Assembly (NCBI GenBank): GCA_027625915.1
Contig: JANTQA010000040.1
Span: 186,001 to 250,000 of the forward strand
Source of the DNA: Anaeramoeba flamelloides
Taxonomy: Eukaryota > Metamonada > Anaeramoebidae
Reading direction: 5' to 3'
DNA length: 64,000 nucleotides
The notes beneath the pieces are model-generated. The model saw only the letters and a list, made by a program, of their open reading frames with translations. It did no database searches and was not told where the DNA came from. The translations under genes and the position numbers were made by a program. This document shows positions 12,568 through 24,236 of the stretch, one piece after another (position 1 is the stretch's first letter; every line of letters begins with the position of its first letter).

Positions 12568-15500
12568 TTGATTATTGACACCTTTGTTTTTTTTGTTTGA
12601 AGAATTCAATTTACTGAAATCTTCAATATTTTTATTTTCTAATTTTTTTTTATTGGCTCCTTTTTTTTTTATAAATAGATTTTTTAAAAATTTACCTTTG
12701 TTTGATCCTTTGTTTGGTAATTTTTTATATTGTATAATACTATTCTCAAAGTAAGATACTTCTTTAGGTGGAATTTTCATTTCAATTTCTTGTTTTCTAA
12801 CAAATATTTCTAACATTTGAGTTTCATGAAATGGAATTAAAAATCTTTTAATACTCTTTTTTTGTTTATTTTGAAATGCCCGATAATTGAATTCATATTC
12901 TTGAGTAGATGAATTTAAAACCATATAAGATTTCAAATCATAAAACAACTCTACAAAGAAATTTAAAAATGATTCAACAGTGCCAGTTTTATTTAAAATC
13001 CCAGTAGATTTGAATTCATCTATATATTCTTGAATTGAATGCATTAGCCCAGTCGTTAAGCATGATGGCAATAATGCTAAATCAATTGGATCAAATTCAA
13101 TTTCGTGAGTATCCAAATTTGCAAACACACATTCCTCTTCAATCATGTCTTCTATGCCTTCAAACATAGAGGAGTGAACACCCACAATAAAGGGTAACGG
13201 CGCAAAGCACACATTTAACATCGATCCCGGAACAAAGGGTACAAAGATATGTTCCCATTGAAATGGATATAGTAATCCAATTAATGTGTAAATCGATTGT
13301 GTTAATTTTGTTAAATTTGATGATATTAAAATAATGCGTCTTTCAAAAAGCAATGATGCAAATAAACAAACTATTTGCTTTGAATCAAAAGTTGAAAATA
13401 ATGATTCAATATTAATCTATATTTTTATTCAAAGAAAAGTACAATTTATTAAAATTAATTTTATATTTATATTTTAGTATTAATTAGGTTTTTGTCCACC
13501 AAAAAAAAATAAATAAAATAAAAATTGGATTTGTTTTTTTCTCTTTTTTATTATTCTGAAAAAAAAAAACTAATAATCATTGATTTAAATCGGATTTCTA
13601 AAGAAAATAATAATGAATGTCAAAAGTTTTGAAATATTTTAAAAAATTTGTTTAATTTTATATTTTCTTTTATTTTTGAACTCCCATGTTATTTTTTACA
13701 AAATTTTAAGAGATTATCCTGGTCTTAGATTTGTATATAATTAAAGTATGTTGAAATTAGATGTAAATCATATTAGTGATTACATTATTCAAATGATCGC
13801 AAAAAAACTATAATAAGTAGTATTGAACAATAAAATTATTTGATTTTTTATTAAGGAACACATTTAAAATTGTTATTTTGAAAAATTTTTTTTTTAACTA
13901 CTTTCCCCTAATTTAAAAAATTGAAACAAAAATGAAAGTATTCCAAGTTTTTAATAATAAATATTTAGAACTTTTAAAATTTATGATTTTTTTTATGAGA
14001 TTTTTTACTTTCAAGATTTACTCAATAATTATTCAAAATAAAAACCACAAGATTATTTAATACATTTCCTTTCTACTGTTTATAATTGTAACATCAATAT
14101 GTTTCCAATATATGGGGAATAGTTTGTCAGAATAATCTCTCTAGATTAATTCTTTAATTATTTTAATTATTTAAATATTAAACAACTAATCTACATTTCG
14201 AGAAAAATTTAAGAAATATATTTTTCAACTTGAAGTCTGAATATTGGGAATTTAACCTTTAAATCTGTGGTAATATGGATTTTTTTCTGAAATTCTTTGG
14301 GTTTTTTTATATATCAATAATCATTTTTTAATTGATCAGTTCAAACTTTTTGTACTATTTGACTAATTGAATTTTTGGTGGGCATTTGAACTATGGGTGT
14401 TGATATTGTTTACGAATACAGACTTTAATCTTATATTTTTCATTGATAGACACTAATTCATTAACAATCAAATACCAGCAGAAAAGAGAAATTACAAATA
14501 ATTTAAAAATTATTTTCAATCCATGTTATCAACTTTTACTATTATTTTACGAATCAAAAATTTTAGAGGCATATTTGAACCATTTATCACTAATGTAATT
14601 CACACCCAACACCAATAATAGCATACTTTAATTTTAGACTTCTCCATGAGAAACACTAATCCCTTACTTGGAAAATATTATCATTTGGTCGATCTTGTAT
14701 TACACTAAGGTTATATCTTACAGAACAACAACAACAACAACAACAATTTAATGTTGAAGTCTTTTCTTTTATTTAAGGTTACTTTAATTTGAAATTTGAT
14801 CTTTTCAAATTTAAAAAAATTGATTTTGTTCATTTGATCATTTTGCTCTTTGACTCCAAAGATAATAAAAGAATAAAGAGTTTGTTATTTTGAATATTTT
14901 CACAAGAAGAAGCCAGATTTGAAATTCGTCATCTTTTGTGAAAATGGTACTCAAGAATTACTGTTATTTTCCAATTAACAAAAGAAAATTTTTATTTAAA
15001 GTTCTCAAAATACTTATAAATTCAAATAAATTTAATAAAATGAAATTTTTAGTTCAATTTCACCTTTTTATAATCTATTAACTCAACTTTTAAAATAATT
15101 CTTCAATGAATTTTTAAAAGTTAAACCAATTTTAAAAAGTTTCGAAACTTTTAAACGAATAAGATGCTTTATTCAACACAAGTGTAAAAAATTTTGTAAA
15201 AAACAAAATGAATTAAAAATTTTCAGATATTTATTTGAATTTATCAGTATTATGAATGAATTATTAGCTGAAAAAAACCAAATATCTTCTTCACAAAATC
15301 AATTAGAAATGATATTTTTAGACATTTAATTAATCTTTCTTATTGGACTTTGAGATAAAATTTTAATTATGAGAAGTGGATTTTTACACAATTCACAATT
15401 TCAATTAAAGAAAAAATGTTTTTTGAAATAGAGTTGGTAGCCTTTAGATACAATTCAAAGGTATTAAATTTGTTGGAAATGTCTGTAGATCAAAATTTCA

Positions 15501-17389
15501 AAAAGTAAGAAAAAAAAAATTCGATTTGAAACAATCTTTTCAAAAATATTTGAAAAAATATTGAAAATTCAAAAGAATTGAAATTTAAGAAATGTGATTT
15601 TTCAATCGAAGCAAATAAATTAAAATCAACAATAGAATCAAAAGGGGATTATTGTTGTCTTTTTTTTCTAAAAAATAGAATTAAATGTTAAATTTCAAAA
15701 AAGGTTGGAGTTCGTAGAGGGTTTTGGCTTGTTTGTTTTTTTTTTTTTGGTTCAAAATATGGGAAATACAAGAAAAGAAAAGGAAGGAAAAGGAAAGAAA
15801 GGCATACATCACCAAGTGGAATATTTGGTCTTACAAAATTAAGATCTTGTCCTTGAATTGAAGTATTTGGGATCTGAGGGATAGAAAAGAGTTGTCCTTT
15901 GTCAGAAATTTTCGAGTCTAATTCCTTTAAGAAAGAAAGCATTTTGTTTGTGTCAAAAGTGTTTTGATATTTGAAAAAAGACAAAATCTTTCCAAAAAAC
16001 AAACACAAAGGCCTTTGGTTTATCAGGTGGTTAGTTTGTTGAATAGCAAAAGAAATAAAAAATCGGAAGAAAAGTTGGAAAGAGTTAATCTAGATTGGTC
16101 GCGGCTGTTACATTTCTACTGAAAATTAATCTAATACATCGAAATTGATTTCCTAAATGAAAAATTCTGTAGAATTACAAACCATAAAAACACTATTACA
16201 AGATGTGTTAAACTGTAGCTTGTTATAATAGAGGATCAAAATTTCTGTTATCTGATTTTTTTCATCTTTCTTTTTGATTAACAAACAGTTAATTCCTCAA
16301 AAAAATATCGCACAAATGCGGATTTCCAATTTCCAAAATCGGAAAAATCACAGGTTTAAACAATTTTAAAAGTAATGGTTGAACAACAGTTTCTGTAACT
16401 TCTTTTTTTTTTTTGAAATTCAATTCGAGGCAATCTTTTTTTTTTCTAGAAAATGGTGGTGTTTGAATAATAAATGTGAAAAAATTTTCAGTTCATTTTT
16501 CAATTTTTTCCTTTTTGAAATTTAAGTTCCCAAAAAGAAATAAATCATAATTTGTGCTCTGTATTGATTTGTTTGGTAATTTATTGTTGTTATATTTGTA
16601 GAGATATAACTTGGGTAAACCAAGAATCCACAAGGAAACCAATATTACATAATTGAAAAATGAGAAAAAGTTGAAATTCTATCCCATTTAAATTTCAAAT
16701 ACCAGTAAATTCCAATTATTATGGTTTCATCAAAATTGGCTATCCCTAAAAAGGTATCATGGAAACTGGAGGTTTTTTTTGAAAGTCGGAAATTTTGAAA
16801 GATAAGACTTGAATTTCGATATTTTTAAAAATTATACAGTAGGTTTGGAACAGCCGTAAAGAAAAAAAAAAGGTGATAAATAAAGAGGTTGTTTTTTACT
16901 CTTCGCTCTCAAAAACAAAACAGTCGGGTAGCATTGATGTTGAAGAAAAGCTCCTTAAAAGTGCATGCATATGCTTTTTGGTTCCATCCAAATTTGTTAA
17001 TACAAAATGATAGATTTGGCTTGGTAAAAAACAAAAGTCAGAATTTTTTGTTTGTGTTATTGATTGTTTAGGTTGTTTGTTGGTTACATTAATTTTTTGA
17101 AAAAGTTGGGGTTAAGGAATCATCAAAATGATAAGAGGAAATTAACCAATTAAAAAAAAAAGAAAAAAGAAAAGGAGGTTTATTACTTTTTTTTTTTATT
17201 TATTAGAGAGGTGGTTTTGAGTTGTGGAAAGCAAAAGGGTTCAATTCTGTCTCTAGTTTCTTGGTTTGGTTGTGTTTGTGGAAAACTGAAGTGAAATGTT
17301 ATTTTTCGGTTTTGTTCTGAGGTATCCGTGGACAATTTTAAATAATAAAAGTTCTCAAATAATTTTTTTTCTTTTTTTTGTGAAGTCAT
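11065..17389 (-). CDS. DENN-domain protein (uDENN-cDENN-dDENN), four exons, Asn/Lys-rich tail
   Basis: Predicted exons are 17389-17187, 17019-16900, 16012-15808 and 13416-11065; phases agree and give about 959 residues. DENN proteins are usually Rab GTPase exchange factors in membrane traffic. Exon 1 starts at an ATG and has 'LFENFYYLKL' and 'FCFP', exon 2 has 'IYHFVLTNLDGTKKHMH', and exons 2-3 join as 'LPDCFVFESEEPLC': a uDENN half. Exon 4 opens with the cDENN core ('LLFERRIILISSNL', 'LLYPFQWEHIFVPFVP', 'PLPFIVGVHSSMFEG') and a dDENN-like stretch ('FLIPFHETQMLEIFVRKQE'). The last 550 or so residues are Asn/Lys-rich and look disordered, with a poly-Asn run from the ATT microsatellite at 12511-12566. 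Donors are GTAATA, GTAAAA and GTATGC; acceptors are AAG, AAG and TAG. The subfamily and Rab partner cannot be named. Homology is strong; the exon 1-2 and 2-3 junctions are the least certain. Confidence 0.82.
12511..12566. repeat. Coding (ATT)n microsatellite encoding poly-Asn
   Basis: A trinucleotide run in frame with the DENN gene on the minus strand. It gives about 20 Asn residues flanked by shorter Asn/Gln runs. Its period of three keeps the frame, and length variation between alleles is likely. Confidence 0.9.
13890..14680 (+). repeat. Dispersed repeat R4, copy 1 (inside DENN intron 3)
   Basis: This stretch aligns by eye with 48340-48910. Landmarks are 'tttccaatat', 'acatttcga', 'gtctgaat' followed by 'ttcaacct' or 'tttaacct', and near the end 'atttgaacca', 'cactaatgt' and 'cttctcc' with 'acactaatccc'. 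It is long, diverged and non-coding. Confidence 0.5.
15020..15260 (+). repeat. Dispersed repeat R2, copy 2
   Basis: This stretch shares the R2 landmarks ('ttcaatttc', the Phe/Lys-like 'aaaattttcagatatttatt' stretch and a closing 'tttgaatttatcag') with 3100-3330 and, reversed, with 52930-53160. Confidence 0.4.
16013..16899 (-). other. Intron 2 of the DENN gene (0.9 kb)
   Basis: Donor GTAAAA at 16899, with the acceptor CAAAG just before 16012 and a pyrimidine-rich stretch upstream. The Glu codon is split GA/G. Other AG sites lie further upstream, but they would add residues that do not fit the uDENN pattern. Confidence 0.6.
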
Positions 17390-17579
17390 CGAACGAGAGG
17401 TAAAAAAACAAAAAAAAAAAAATGATTCCAGAATTACTTTTTTGAAATTGCGAATAAATTAACAACAATAATTCTCACCCAAAGCTTTTTAAAATCTTAC
17501 AAAAGACGAATATGGATTGCTACAAAATGAATGTTATCTTTGAAAATTTTCCCACAATCATGTTTTATTTTTAATAGAT

Positions 17580-18060
17580 TGAAAAGTATTTAAAAGGGAT
17601 AAGGAACTCTTTTTCTTTTTTTTTTTTTTTTTTTTTTTTCCCAAAGATAATAGAGTACTTAATTTCCTAAAGGACACGATTAAACTCATGAAAAAAATCT
17701 CCCTTATCAACTTGAGAGACAATGAGTTAGATTTTTTGATAAGAATTTTGATTTAACCAATTAAAATTAGAGTAAAAAGACAGAGATCCATAATTTGTTG
17801 GGGGTTTTTGGATTTAACAATTGAAATAGAAAAATTTGTAAGAAAAATTTCTATTTTGAAGAAATCTCACTTTTTGTAATTTCTGAAATTTTTGTATGAA
17901 CACTTAACCTTGAAATTTTCTATCTTAGATTTAAAAATACAAGAAAAATAAACGAAATATTATAGTACATTAAAATATAAAAACCTTGATCTTTTATTTT
18001 AATCACAAATATTTAATAAATTTCTTGAAATTTAATAGATTGTGTAAAATAAGATTTGTT
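17580..18060 (+). repeat. Dispersed repeat R5, copy 1
   Basis: This stretch aligns by eye with 50420-50830 inside the polymerase intron. Landmarks are 'ccaaa' then 'taatagagta', 'tttatcaactt' or 'cttatcaactt', 'gggtttttggat' or 'gggatttttggat', 'tattttgaagaaatctcac' and 'tcacaaatatttaat' with 'atttcttgaaattta'. Identity is high in short blocks. It is non-coding. Confidence 0.55.
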
Positions 18061-19004
18061 TCATAATAAATTGAACAAAAGAATCATTATGCTTTGCTAA
18101 AAAACAGATTTAATGAATCATGTAACATTTTAAATTTTTTAATTTGAAAAACAATTTTAAATTATTAATTTTCTCTTATTGAATTGAGAACTTTGATTAT
18201 TTATTTTGTTTCTTTGGGGTGTGTTTTTTTTTCGAAATTACATGAAAATTTATAGCTTTTTATTTTGAAATTAACAGTATTTTTTATAAATAAATTTTTG
18301 GGTATAAATAATGTAACTGTTATTACTATTTTTATGTAAAATAAATTGAACATAATTTTCGTTCCGCTTTCCATAAAGAGATATTAAAATTCGGTAACTT
18401 TTCAAATTTTTAATTATCAAAATCAGTTTAAATTATGAAATTCCCTTTTAGTATTAGGGAATTTTGATGATTTTGTATTTATTATTGGTCTTGGAGTGTT
18501 TTGGAAATCTGAATGAAAATTTTGATATTTTTATTTTGCTAGAAAATGTATTATAATCAGTTATTTGGGAATATTTCTTTTTTTTTAATTTGAATTTGAG
18601 TATTTAATTTAAATATAAATATTTAAAAATTTGAGAATAAATTGTAAAACCTCAACAACATTTAGTCTCTGAATTACCACTAACTTGCAGAGAAAAAGTA
18701 ATATTTTATAGTATTAAAAAAATTACAGGAAATGAAAATAATCACTAACAAGATTTTTAATTGTGAATATTTTTGAAAATTTTGTATAATTTCATTGATT
18801 AACATCAAATCCTTTTTAATAAATTAGCTAATTTTTTTTATGAAGCAAGTAATAAACCTACCAAAAGTTGAAACAAGTTAGGGATTTCTCTAGATTACAA
18901 TTTTAATTGTTTGATAACCCAAGTAGATCTACCTATTTTGAAAAAAAAAAAGATTTTTCGAGGTTTTGAATTTGAAAAATTATATTGTTTACTTTGTATG
19001 TTTT

Positions 19005-19110
19005 TTTTTTTTTTGATTGATTGGATAGTGTAGTTTTGAACAAGTTTAATTTAATTATTCATCCTTCTAATAAAGCGATTAGTTATAATTTTTGGAGTTT
19101 GTTACAATAA
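19005..19110 (+). repeat. Dispersed repeat R3, copy 2
   Basis: This is the partner of 2655-2750: 'tttttgattgattgg', 'ttttgaacaagtttaattt', 'attattcat' and 'gagttt' occur in the same order and spacing. Confidence 0.45.
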
Positions 19111-19955
19111 AAAAATGAAATTCATAATCAATCAGAAAAGAATTTTTTAAATATTAACACTAAAAACCAATAAAAAAATTTATTTTCAGGTAAGGCTTTT
19201 TCCAATACTATTCCAATTTGAAAATTAACTTTTTCTTATTTCTTTCTCTATTAATTAATCGAGAGAAAGGGATAATTCATAAATATTTTTTCAAAATAGA
19301 AAAAAAGAAAAGAAGAAAAATAATTAAAATATAAATAGAAAAAAAAATAATAAAATCATTTACATCGCATATTAAAAAGGTAAAATATATTTTAACAACG
19401 AAACTATCAAATATTTTACATTTATGAATTTTTTTCCATTTAAAAATTATATATAAAAACATAATCAATATTTTTTTTAGAATATAAATGGATGAAATAA
19501 TAAATTTTTACTTCAAAAATTTGATTCATTTTGTTTTTGAGAATTAAAGATAAAGTTGATAATAAAGGTACAATTGATTTTTTTTTTTGGTTTTTTATAT
19601 GATTTTTGATTTATTTTACATAAATTTCTCTGTTTCAAATTGTTATTATTCCACTTCAAATATTTTAAGTTGGATGAAATTTTCATTTATTATTGAAAAA
19701 TGAATCTATTATTTTGAATTTTTCACTTTTTGCTAAACACTTTACAATTAAATCAAATATTTTTTTTTGATGTTCTTTTTTTTTTTAACTAGAAAGTTTT
19801 TTAATTTATTTATCAAACATCATTAATATTTTATTATTTTTTTTATATCATTCATACAAATATACCCTATATTTTTTATTCATTGATTATGAAATTTAGA
19901 ATTGTAAATCTAGCATAAAAAATAAATTAAAATAAAGTTTAAGCTTAATAACCAT

Positions 19956-19997
<42 letters not shown>

Positions 19998-20750
19998 ATT
20001 TCAATAATAGAGGGCCCAAATTTTTTTATTGAAAATTTTTTATTATTCGTTAAATAATTAATTCAAATAATATATAAATTAATTATTTGAATGTAATTTC
20101 ATAATAATTAATAGTAATTGAGATAAAATTAATTAAAATTAATATTTTAAATTAATATTTTGAATTTTTAAAGATTTTCTCAAAAAAATTTTCAATTGCA
20201 CTAGTCGGAATTGAAAATCAAGGATCTGAAAATTTTTTTCGCATAAATAATCTCATTTTTATTTGGAGATTTCATTTTTGATGTCCATAGCTCTCTAGAA
20301 CCTTTATTTAAGGATATATTGCCCATTTTTAATTTTTACTTTCAAAAAATTTAATTGGGATATTTTTTTTGATATATTGGCAAATAAATATAGAAATTAA
20401 GGATCCCATCAAAAATGAAAATTAAAATTTGTTTTTAAATATTTTTAGTAGGATCTTTCATAAGTTTAAACTCAATTTTAAGAATATTTTTTTTTTGAAA
20501 AATAAAAAAAAAATTTTTTTTAATAGTAAACATTAGTAAATTATATTTTGACTAAAACTTCTACTCTCTCTACTGAAAAAAATAATTTTTTTTCAGATGT
20601 TACCAGAAAATTGGTACTTAATTAATTGGTGTTCTTTCAAAAAAAAAAATTTCTAACAAAATTCAAATTAAACTCAGCTTGTAAACTCAGATACTTTAAA
20701 TGATCTAGTTTAAGAAATTTAAAAAAAAATAAAAAAAATAAGAAATTTTT

Positions 20751-20830
20751 TTGATACTACCAGATCTCGAACTCGTGACATTAGATTTTTTTTACTCTAG
20801 ATCTGGCGCTCTACCGTTGAGACATTAGAC
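20751..20830 (-). pseudogene. tRNA-like relic (tRNA-derived fragment)
   Basis: Read on the minus strand, a D-arm/A-box-like stretch 'ctcaacggtagagcgcc' is followed about 35 bases later by a B-box-like 'cacgagttcgagatc'. These elements and their spacing resemble a tRNA. The T-stem has two mismatches, the acceptor halves do not pair, and a poly(A) stretch swells the anticodon loop, so it cannot fold as a working tRNA. A decayed tRNA or the head of a SINE are both possible. Confidence 0.5.
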
Positions 20831-22096
20831 TATTTGTTGTAAATTGAAAATATTTTTTTTCTTCAAAATTGATTTTTTTAAAATTTTTAAACAAGTAATA
20901 TAACCAAAAAAAATTTAAAATTTCCCTAAGTTTTTAATTTAAAAAAATTTTTTTTTTTTTTAAAAACTACTTTTTTCTATTAACATTAATAATATAAAAG
21001 AAAAATCTGATAGGAAAAAAAATTTTTTTTTAAATTTTAAAAAAAAAATATTAAAAATTTTTTTATATATAAAAATTTCAATTTTTTTTTAAAATTTCCA
21101 AAAAAAAATTTTTTTATATAAAAAATATTCTTTCAAATTTTTATAATGAAAAAAATATTATTTGAGTTTAATAATAAAGATTTTTTTAATAAAATAATTT
21201 TTTTTTCTAATATTTTTTAATAAATTATTATAAAAAAAATTATAAATAATTTTTTTTTTTTTTTTTTTCTTAAAAAAATGATAAATAAAAAAATAACCAA
21301 AATAAAATTTTTGAAAATAATATTTTTTATATATAAATTATTTTATAAAATAGATTCAAATAAAATATTTGTAAATTTTTATATATAAAATTTGCTGTTA
21401 ATATTTTTATTTTTTTCTATTTTTATAATAATTTTATTTAAATATATATGAAACGAATATCATCAATTAAGACTGTATAATTAAAATTAAAATAAAAAAA
21501 AAATTTTTTTTTTAGGTATATATAAATTATTTTTAAAATTTGAAATAATATATAAGTATTATTTTTTTTTATTATTTATAATATATATGACCAAAAAAAA
21601 AATTTTTTTTTTCAAATATGTTTACAAAAAAAAATTTAAAAAAGTATTTTTTTATTTTTTTGGCCTTGGGCCTCAAAATTTTACCAAAAATAATTTTTTT
21701 ATAAAATTTTACTCTAGTGGGAACAATTTAAAATTATCTAAAAAAAATATATTTTTTTCTAATTTTGCACAAATAAAAAAAAATAAAAATTTCAAAAATA
21801 AAAAATTATTTTTTTTTTTTTTGAAAAAAATGAAAATGGGAAATATCTTTTAAAATGTAGAAGATAGAATACTCTAAATTTCAAAAATCAAATATTTAGA
21901 GTATTTTTGATGGTTTAGGTAAAATAATTTACCATATTTCTCAATATTTTAAAAAAATTGATTTTTCAATTTATACTTGTGTGGAAAGAAATTTTAATTT
22001 TATATTTTTTTTTCATTTTTTTCATTTTTTCTTTTTATTTTCTTTTTGATTCATTTTCTGATTTTGGATATTGAATTTTTTACTAATATTTTTTAC

Positions 22097-23357
22097 ATGT
22101 TAGAGAATTATAGAAATAATTTAAATGAAAGAGAAATTCGATTAAATATAATACTATTATATGAAGAGGGGATAAGTCAAAGAAAAATTGCAGAAAGATT
22201 GAATATAACAAGAAAAAAAGTTAGATATTGGATAAAAAAATTTCAAATAAAAAAGTATTTTTTTCTTTTTTCTTTTTTTTTTTACTTTTTTTCTTTCTTA
22301 CTTTCTTTTTTTTATTTTTTTTTCTTTCTTTTTTTTTTTTTGCTTTTTTTAGTACGTTAGAAAATACATATTCAACAGGTCGAAAAAGAAAACAAAACGA
22401 GGAAACAAAAATTCTTATTGAAAATATTACAAAAGATAATCGTAAAATGAGTTGCAAAAAATTAAAATCTTTTTTATCAAATAACCACGATATAAATCTA
22501 TCAACAACAACAATTTACAATATTAGAAAAGAACTTAAATTTAATTTTTTATTACCAAAAAAAAAGAACACTGCTAACAAATAAACAAAAAGAAAAAAAG
22601 ATTAAAATTTGCAAAAAAATATCTCAACAATCCTATTGATTGGAAGAAAGTGATTTTTACAGATGAAAAATGGTTTTATTTTTCTGGTTTAAAAAAGAAA
22701 AATTTGGAGACAAACTGGAGAAAGAGATGGTATGTTTTTTTTTTTTTTTTTTTTTTTTAATTCATCTCATTTTTTTGAATATTTAAAATAACAAGTTAAT
22801 TCTCTTCATTCAATTTTGCAAAAAAATTAAAATAAATAAAAAATTTTAAATATTTTTTTTATAATAGATTCAGTTTTTGAGATTTTTACTAAATTTATAC
22901 CAAAGGTAATGTTTTTTGGTGGAATAAATTATTCATATCAATCAACATTAATTAAGTGTCCAAAAATAGTAAACTCGGAATCTTATCAAAAAAACATTAT
23001 TTCCAGAAGTAAAATTTTTTCTGGAATGGATAATCTTTTTGGTAAAAAACAATGGATATTGATGCAAGATGGAGCTACTTCGCATACATCAATATCAACA
23101 AAAGAGTATCTGAAAAAGAAATGTAATGTTTTAAAAAAATGGCCACCCAACTCACCGGATTTAAATCCAATTGAACATTTATGGGGGATTATGGACAAAA
23201 AAAATAAGTGACGAGACACCTAAAACAAAAAAACCAATTAATTGAAAAATGTAGACAAGTTTGGAATAATATTGAATGGGAAATAATAGAAAATCTTTGC
23301 AATTCAATGGAAAAAAAGATTAAGATTGGTAATAGAATTAAAAGGGGAATGCATTAA
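22097..23357 (+). pseudogene. Tc1/mariner transposase with two apparent introns, frameshifted
   Basis: The N-terminus, 'MLENYRNNLNEREIRLNII', leads into a helix-turn-helix ('GISQRKIAERLNITRKKV'). The first catalytic Asp is in 'VIFTDEKWFYFS'; the other acidic residues are in 'WILMQDGATSHTS' and 'WPPNSPDLNPIEHLWG'. The C-terminal end, 'CNSMEKKIKIGNRIKRGMH', is typical of the family. Two stretches interrupt it with intron signals: 22255-22352 (GTATTT to TTTTTTAG, almost pure pyrimidine) and 22730-22867 (GTATGT to ATAATAG). Their phases fit splicing. Outside them the frame changes at least three times, at A-runs near 22560, near 22690 and after 'MDKKNK' near 23208. The copy is therefore probably inactive, although assembly errors in homopolymers could mimic these frame changes. 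Confidence 0.75.
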
Positions 23358-23720
23358 TGGCTTTTATTAATTTGAAAAAAATTAAAAAAAAAGAAGGCCC
23401 AAAAAAAAAAATTTTATTTTTAAATATATTTTTTTTTTTTTTTATAAAAAGTTAATTCGAAATAAATAAAAAACTCAACAAATATAATTTAGATTATTTA
23501 ATTTTTATTTTAATTGTTTTAAATATTCGTTAATTAATTATTATTTTTTTTATTATTATTTTGTGGGCCCCACTTTTTTGAATCTAGTTTATATATATTG
23601 TAAAATATCTACTTAACTACTTTGTATACACTTTAATACAATTTAATAGATAATATTTCCATAATTTAGGAATTATTTTTTTTTCCTGTTATAATTTATT
23701 ATTATTTTTTGATTTACATA

Positions 23721-23917
23721 CAGTCAGTTTCACTTTTAAGGCACAAACTTTCAACGAAATTTAAGGCACAAAAAAATCTCAAATTAAAGCACAATTTTTT
23801 GGAATTTTAATTTTCACAGATTATTTTACTAGAATTTGAATTTTGTGCCTTAATTTGAGATTTTTTTTGTGTCTTAAATTTCGTAGAAAGTTTGTGTCTT
23901 AAAAGTGAAACTGACTG
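23721..23917. mobile_element. Palindromic MITE, 197 bp
   Basis: The left end, 'cagtcagtttcacttttaag', and the right end, 'aaaagtgaaactgactg', are inverted repeats. The halves pair almost throughout, with 'aaggcacaa' and 'tctcaaatta' words mirrored, and the element is flanked by TA on both sides. It is non-coding. The ends match those of the 3.5-kb element at 25659-29131. Confidence 0.9.
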
Positions 23918-24009
23918 TAATAAACTCATAAACAGATTGAATTATATCCATTTTTTTCATTTCATCGGCAAATAAAGCAATACAATATCCTAAAATCTTC
24001 AGGATATTT

Positions 24010-24205
24010 AGTCAGTTTCACTTTTAAGGTACAAACTTTCAACGAAATTTAAGGCACAAAAAAATCTCAAATTAAAGAACAAAATTAGCAATTTTTTTTT
24101 TTTTACAATTTATTTGACTAGAATCTGAATTTTGTACCTTAATTTGAGATTTTTTCGTGCCTTAAATTCGGTTGAACGTTTGCGCCTTAAAAGTGGAACT
24201 TACCG

Positions 24206-24206
<1 letters not shown>
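24010..24206. mobile_element. Palindromic MITE, about 197 bp
   Basis: Same architecture as the copy at 23721. The first two bases of the terminal repeat are altered ('ttagtcag'), and the right end reads 'aagtggaacttaccgta', running into a TA microsatellite. It lies only about 90 bases from its neighbour. Confidence 0.85.

Positions 24207-24236
<30 letters not shown>

Larger units (their letters stand above)
13417..15807 (-). other. Intron 3 of the DENN gene (2.4 kb)
   Basis: The donor GTATGC follows a Gly-Asp codon pair and the acceptor TAG lies at 13419-13417, with phase 0 on both sides. The joined protein reads 'RPNIPLGD' then 'INIESLF', which fits the linker before the cDENN core. The intron is filled by diverged copies of repeats R4 and R2. 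Confidence 0.75.
17390..19990. other. Intergenic, no gene recognised
   Basis: No frame resembles a known protein. The stretch contains repeat R5 (17580-18060), repeat R3 (19005-19110), long poly(T) tracts and, at its right edge, a TA microsatellite into which the mariner-type element is inserted. The promoter of the DENN gene must lie at its left end, but no motif stands out. Confidence 0.6.
19991..23591 (+). mobile_element. Tc1/mariner-type DNA transposon, about 3.6 kb, decayed
   Basis: The ends are inverted repeats: 'taaactaatttcaa' followed by 'gagggccca' at the left, and the reverse complement of 'taaactagattcaa' with 'ggggccca' at the right. The element lies in a TA dinucleotide tract, and TA is the target of this superfamily. 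It encodes a DD34E/D-type transposase (22097-23357). The left 2 kb is extreme A/T homopolymer and holds a tRNA-like fragment near 20751-20830. It is longer than a minimal mariner (about 1.3 kb), so the left part probably contains unrelated filler. Confidence 0.8.

Noticed and set aside
16090-16100. Alternative acceptor (CTAG) giving a longer DENN exon 3
   Set aside because: It would start in phase 0 while exon 2 ends in phase 2, and it adds residues not fitting the uDENN pattern; the AAAG acceptor before 16012 joins in phase.
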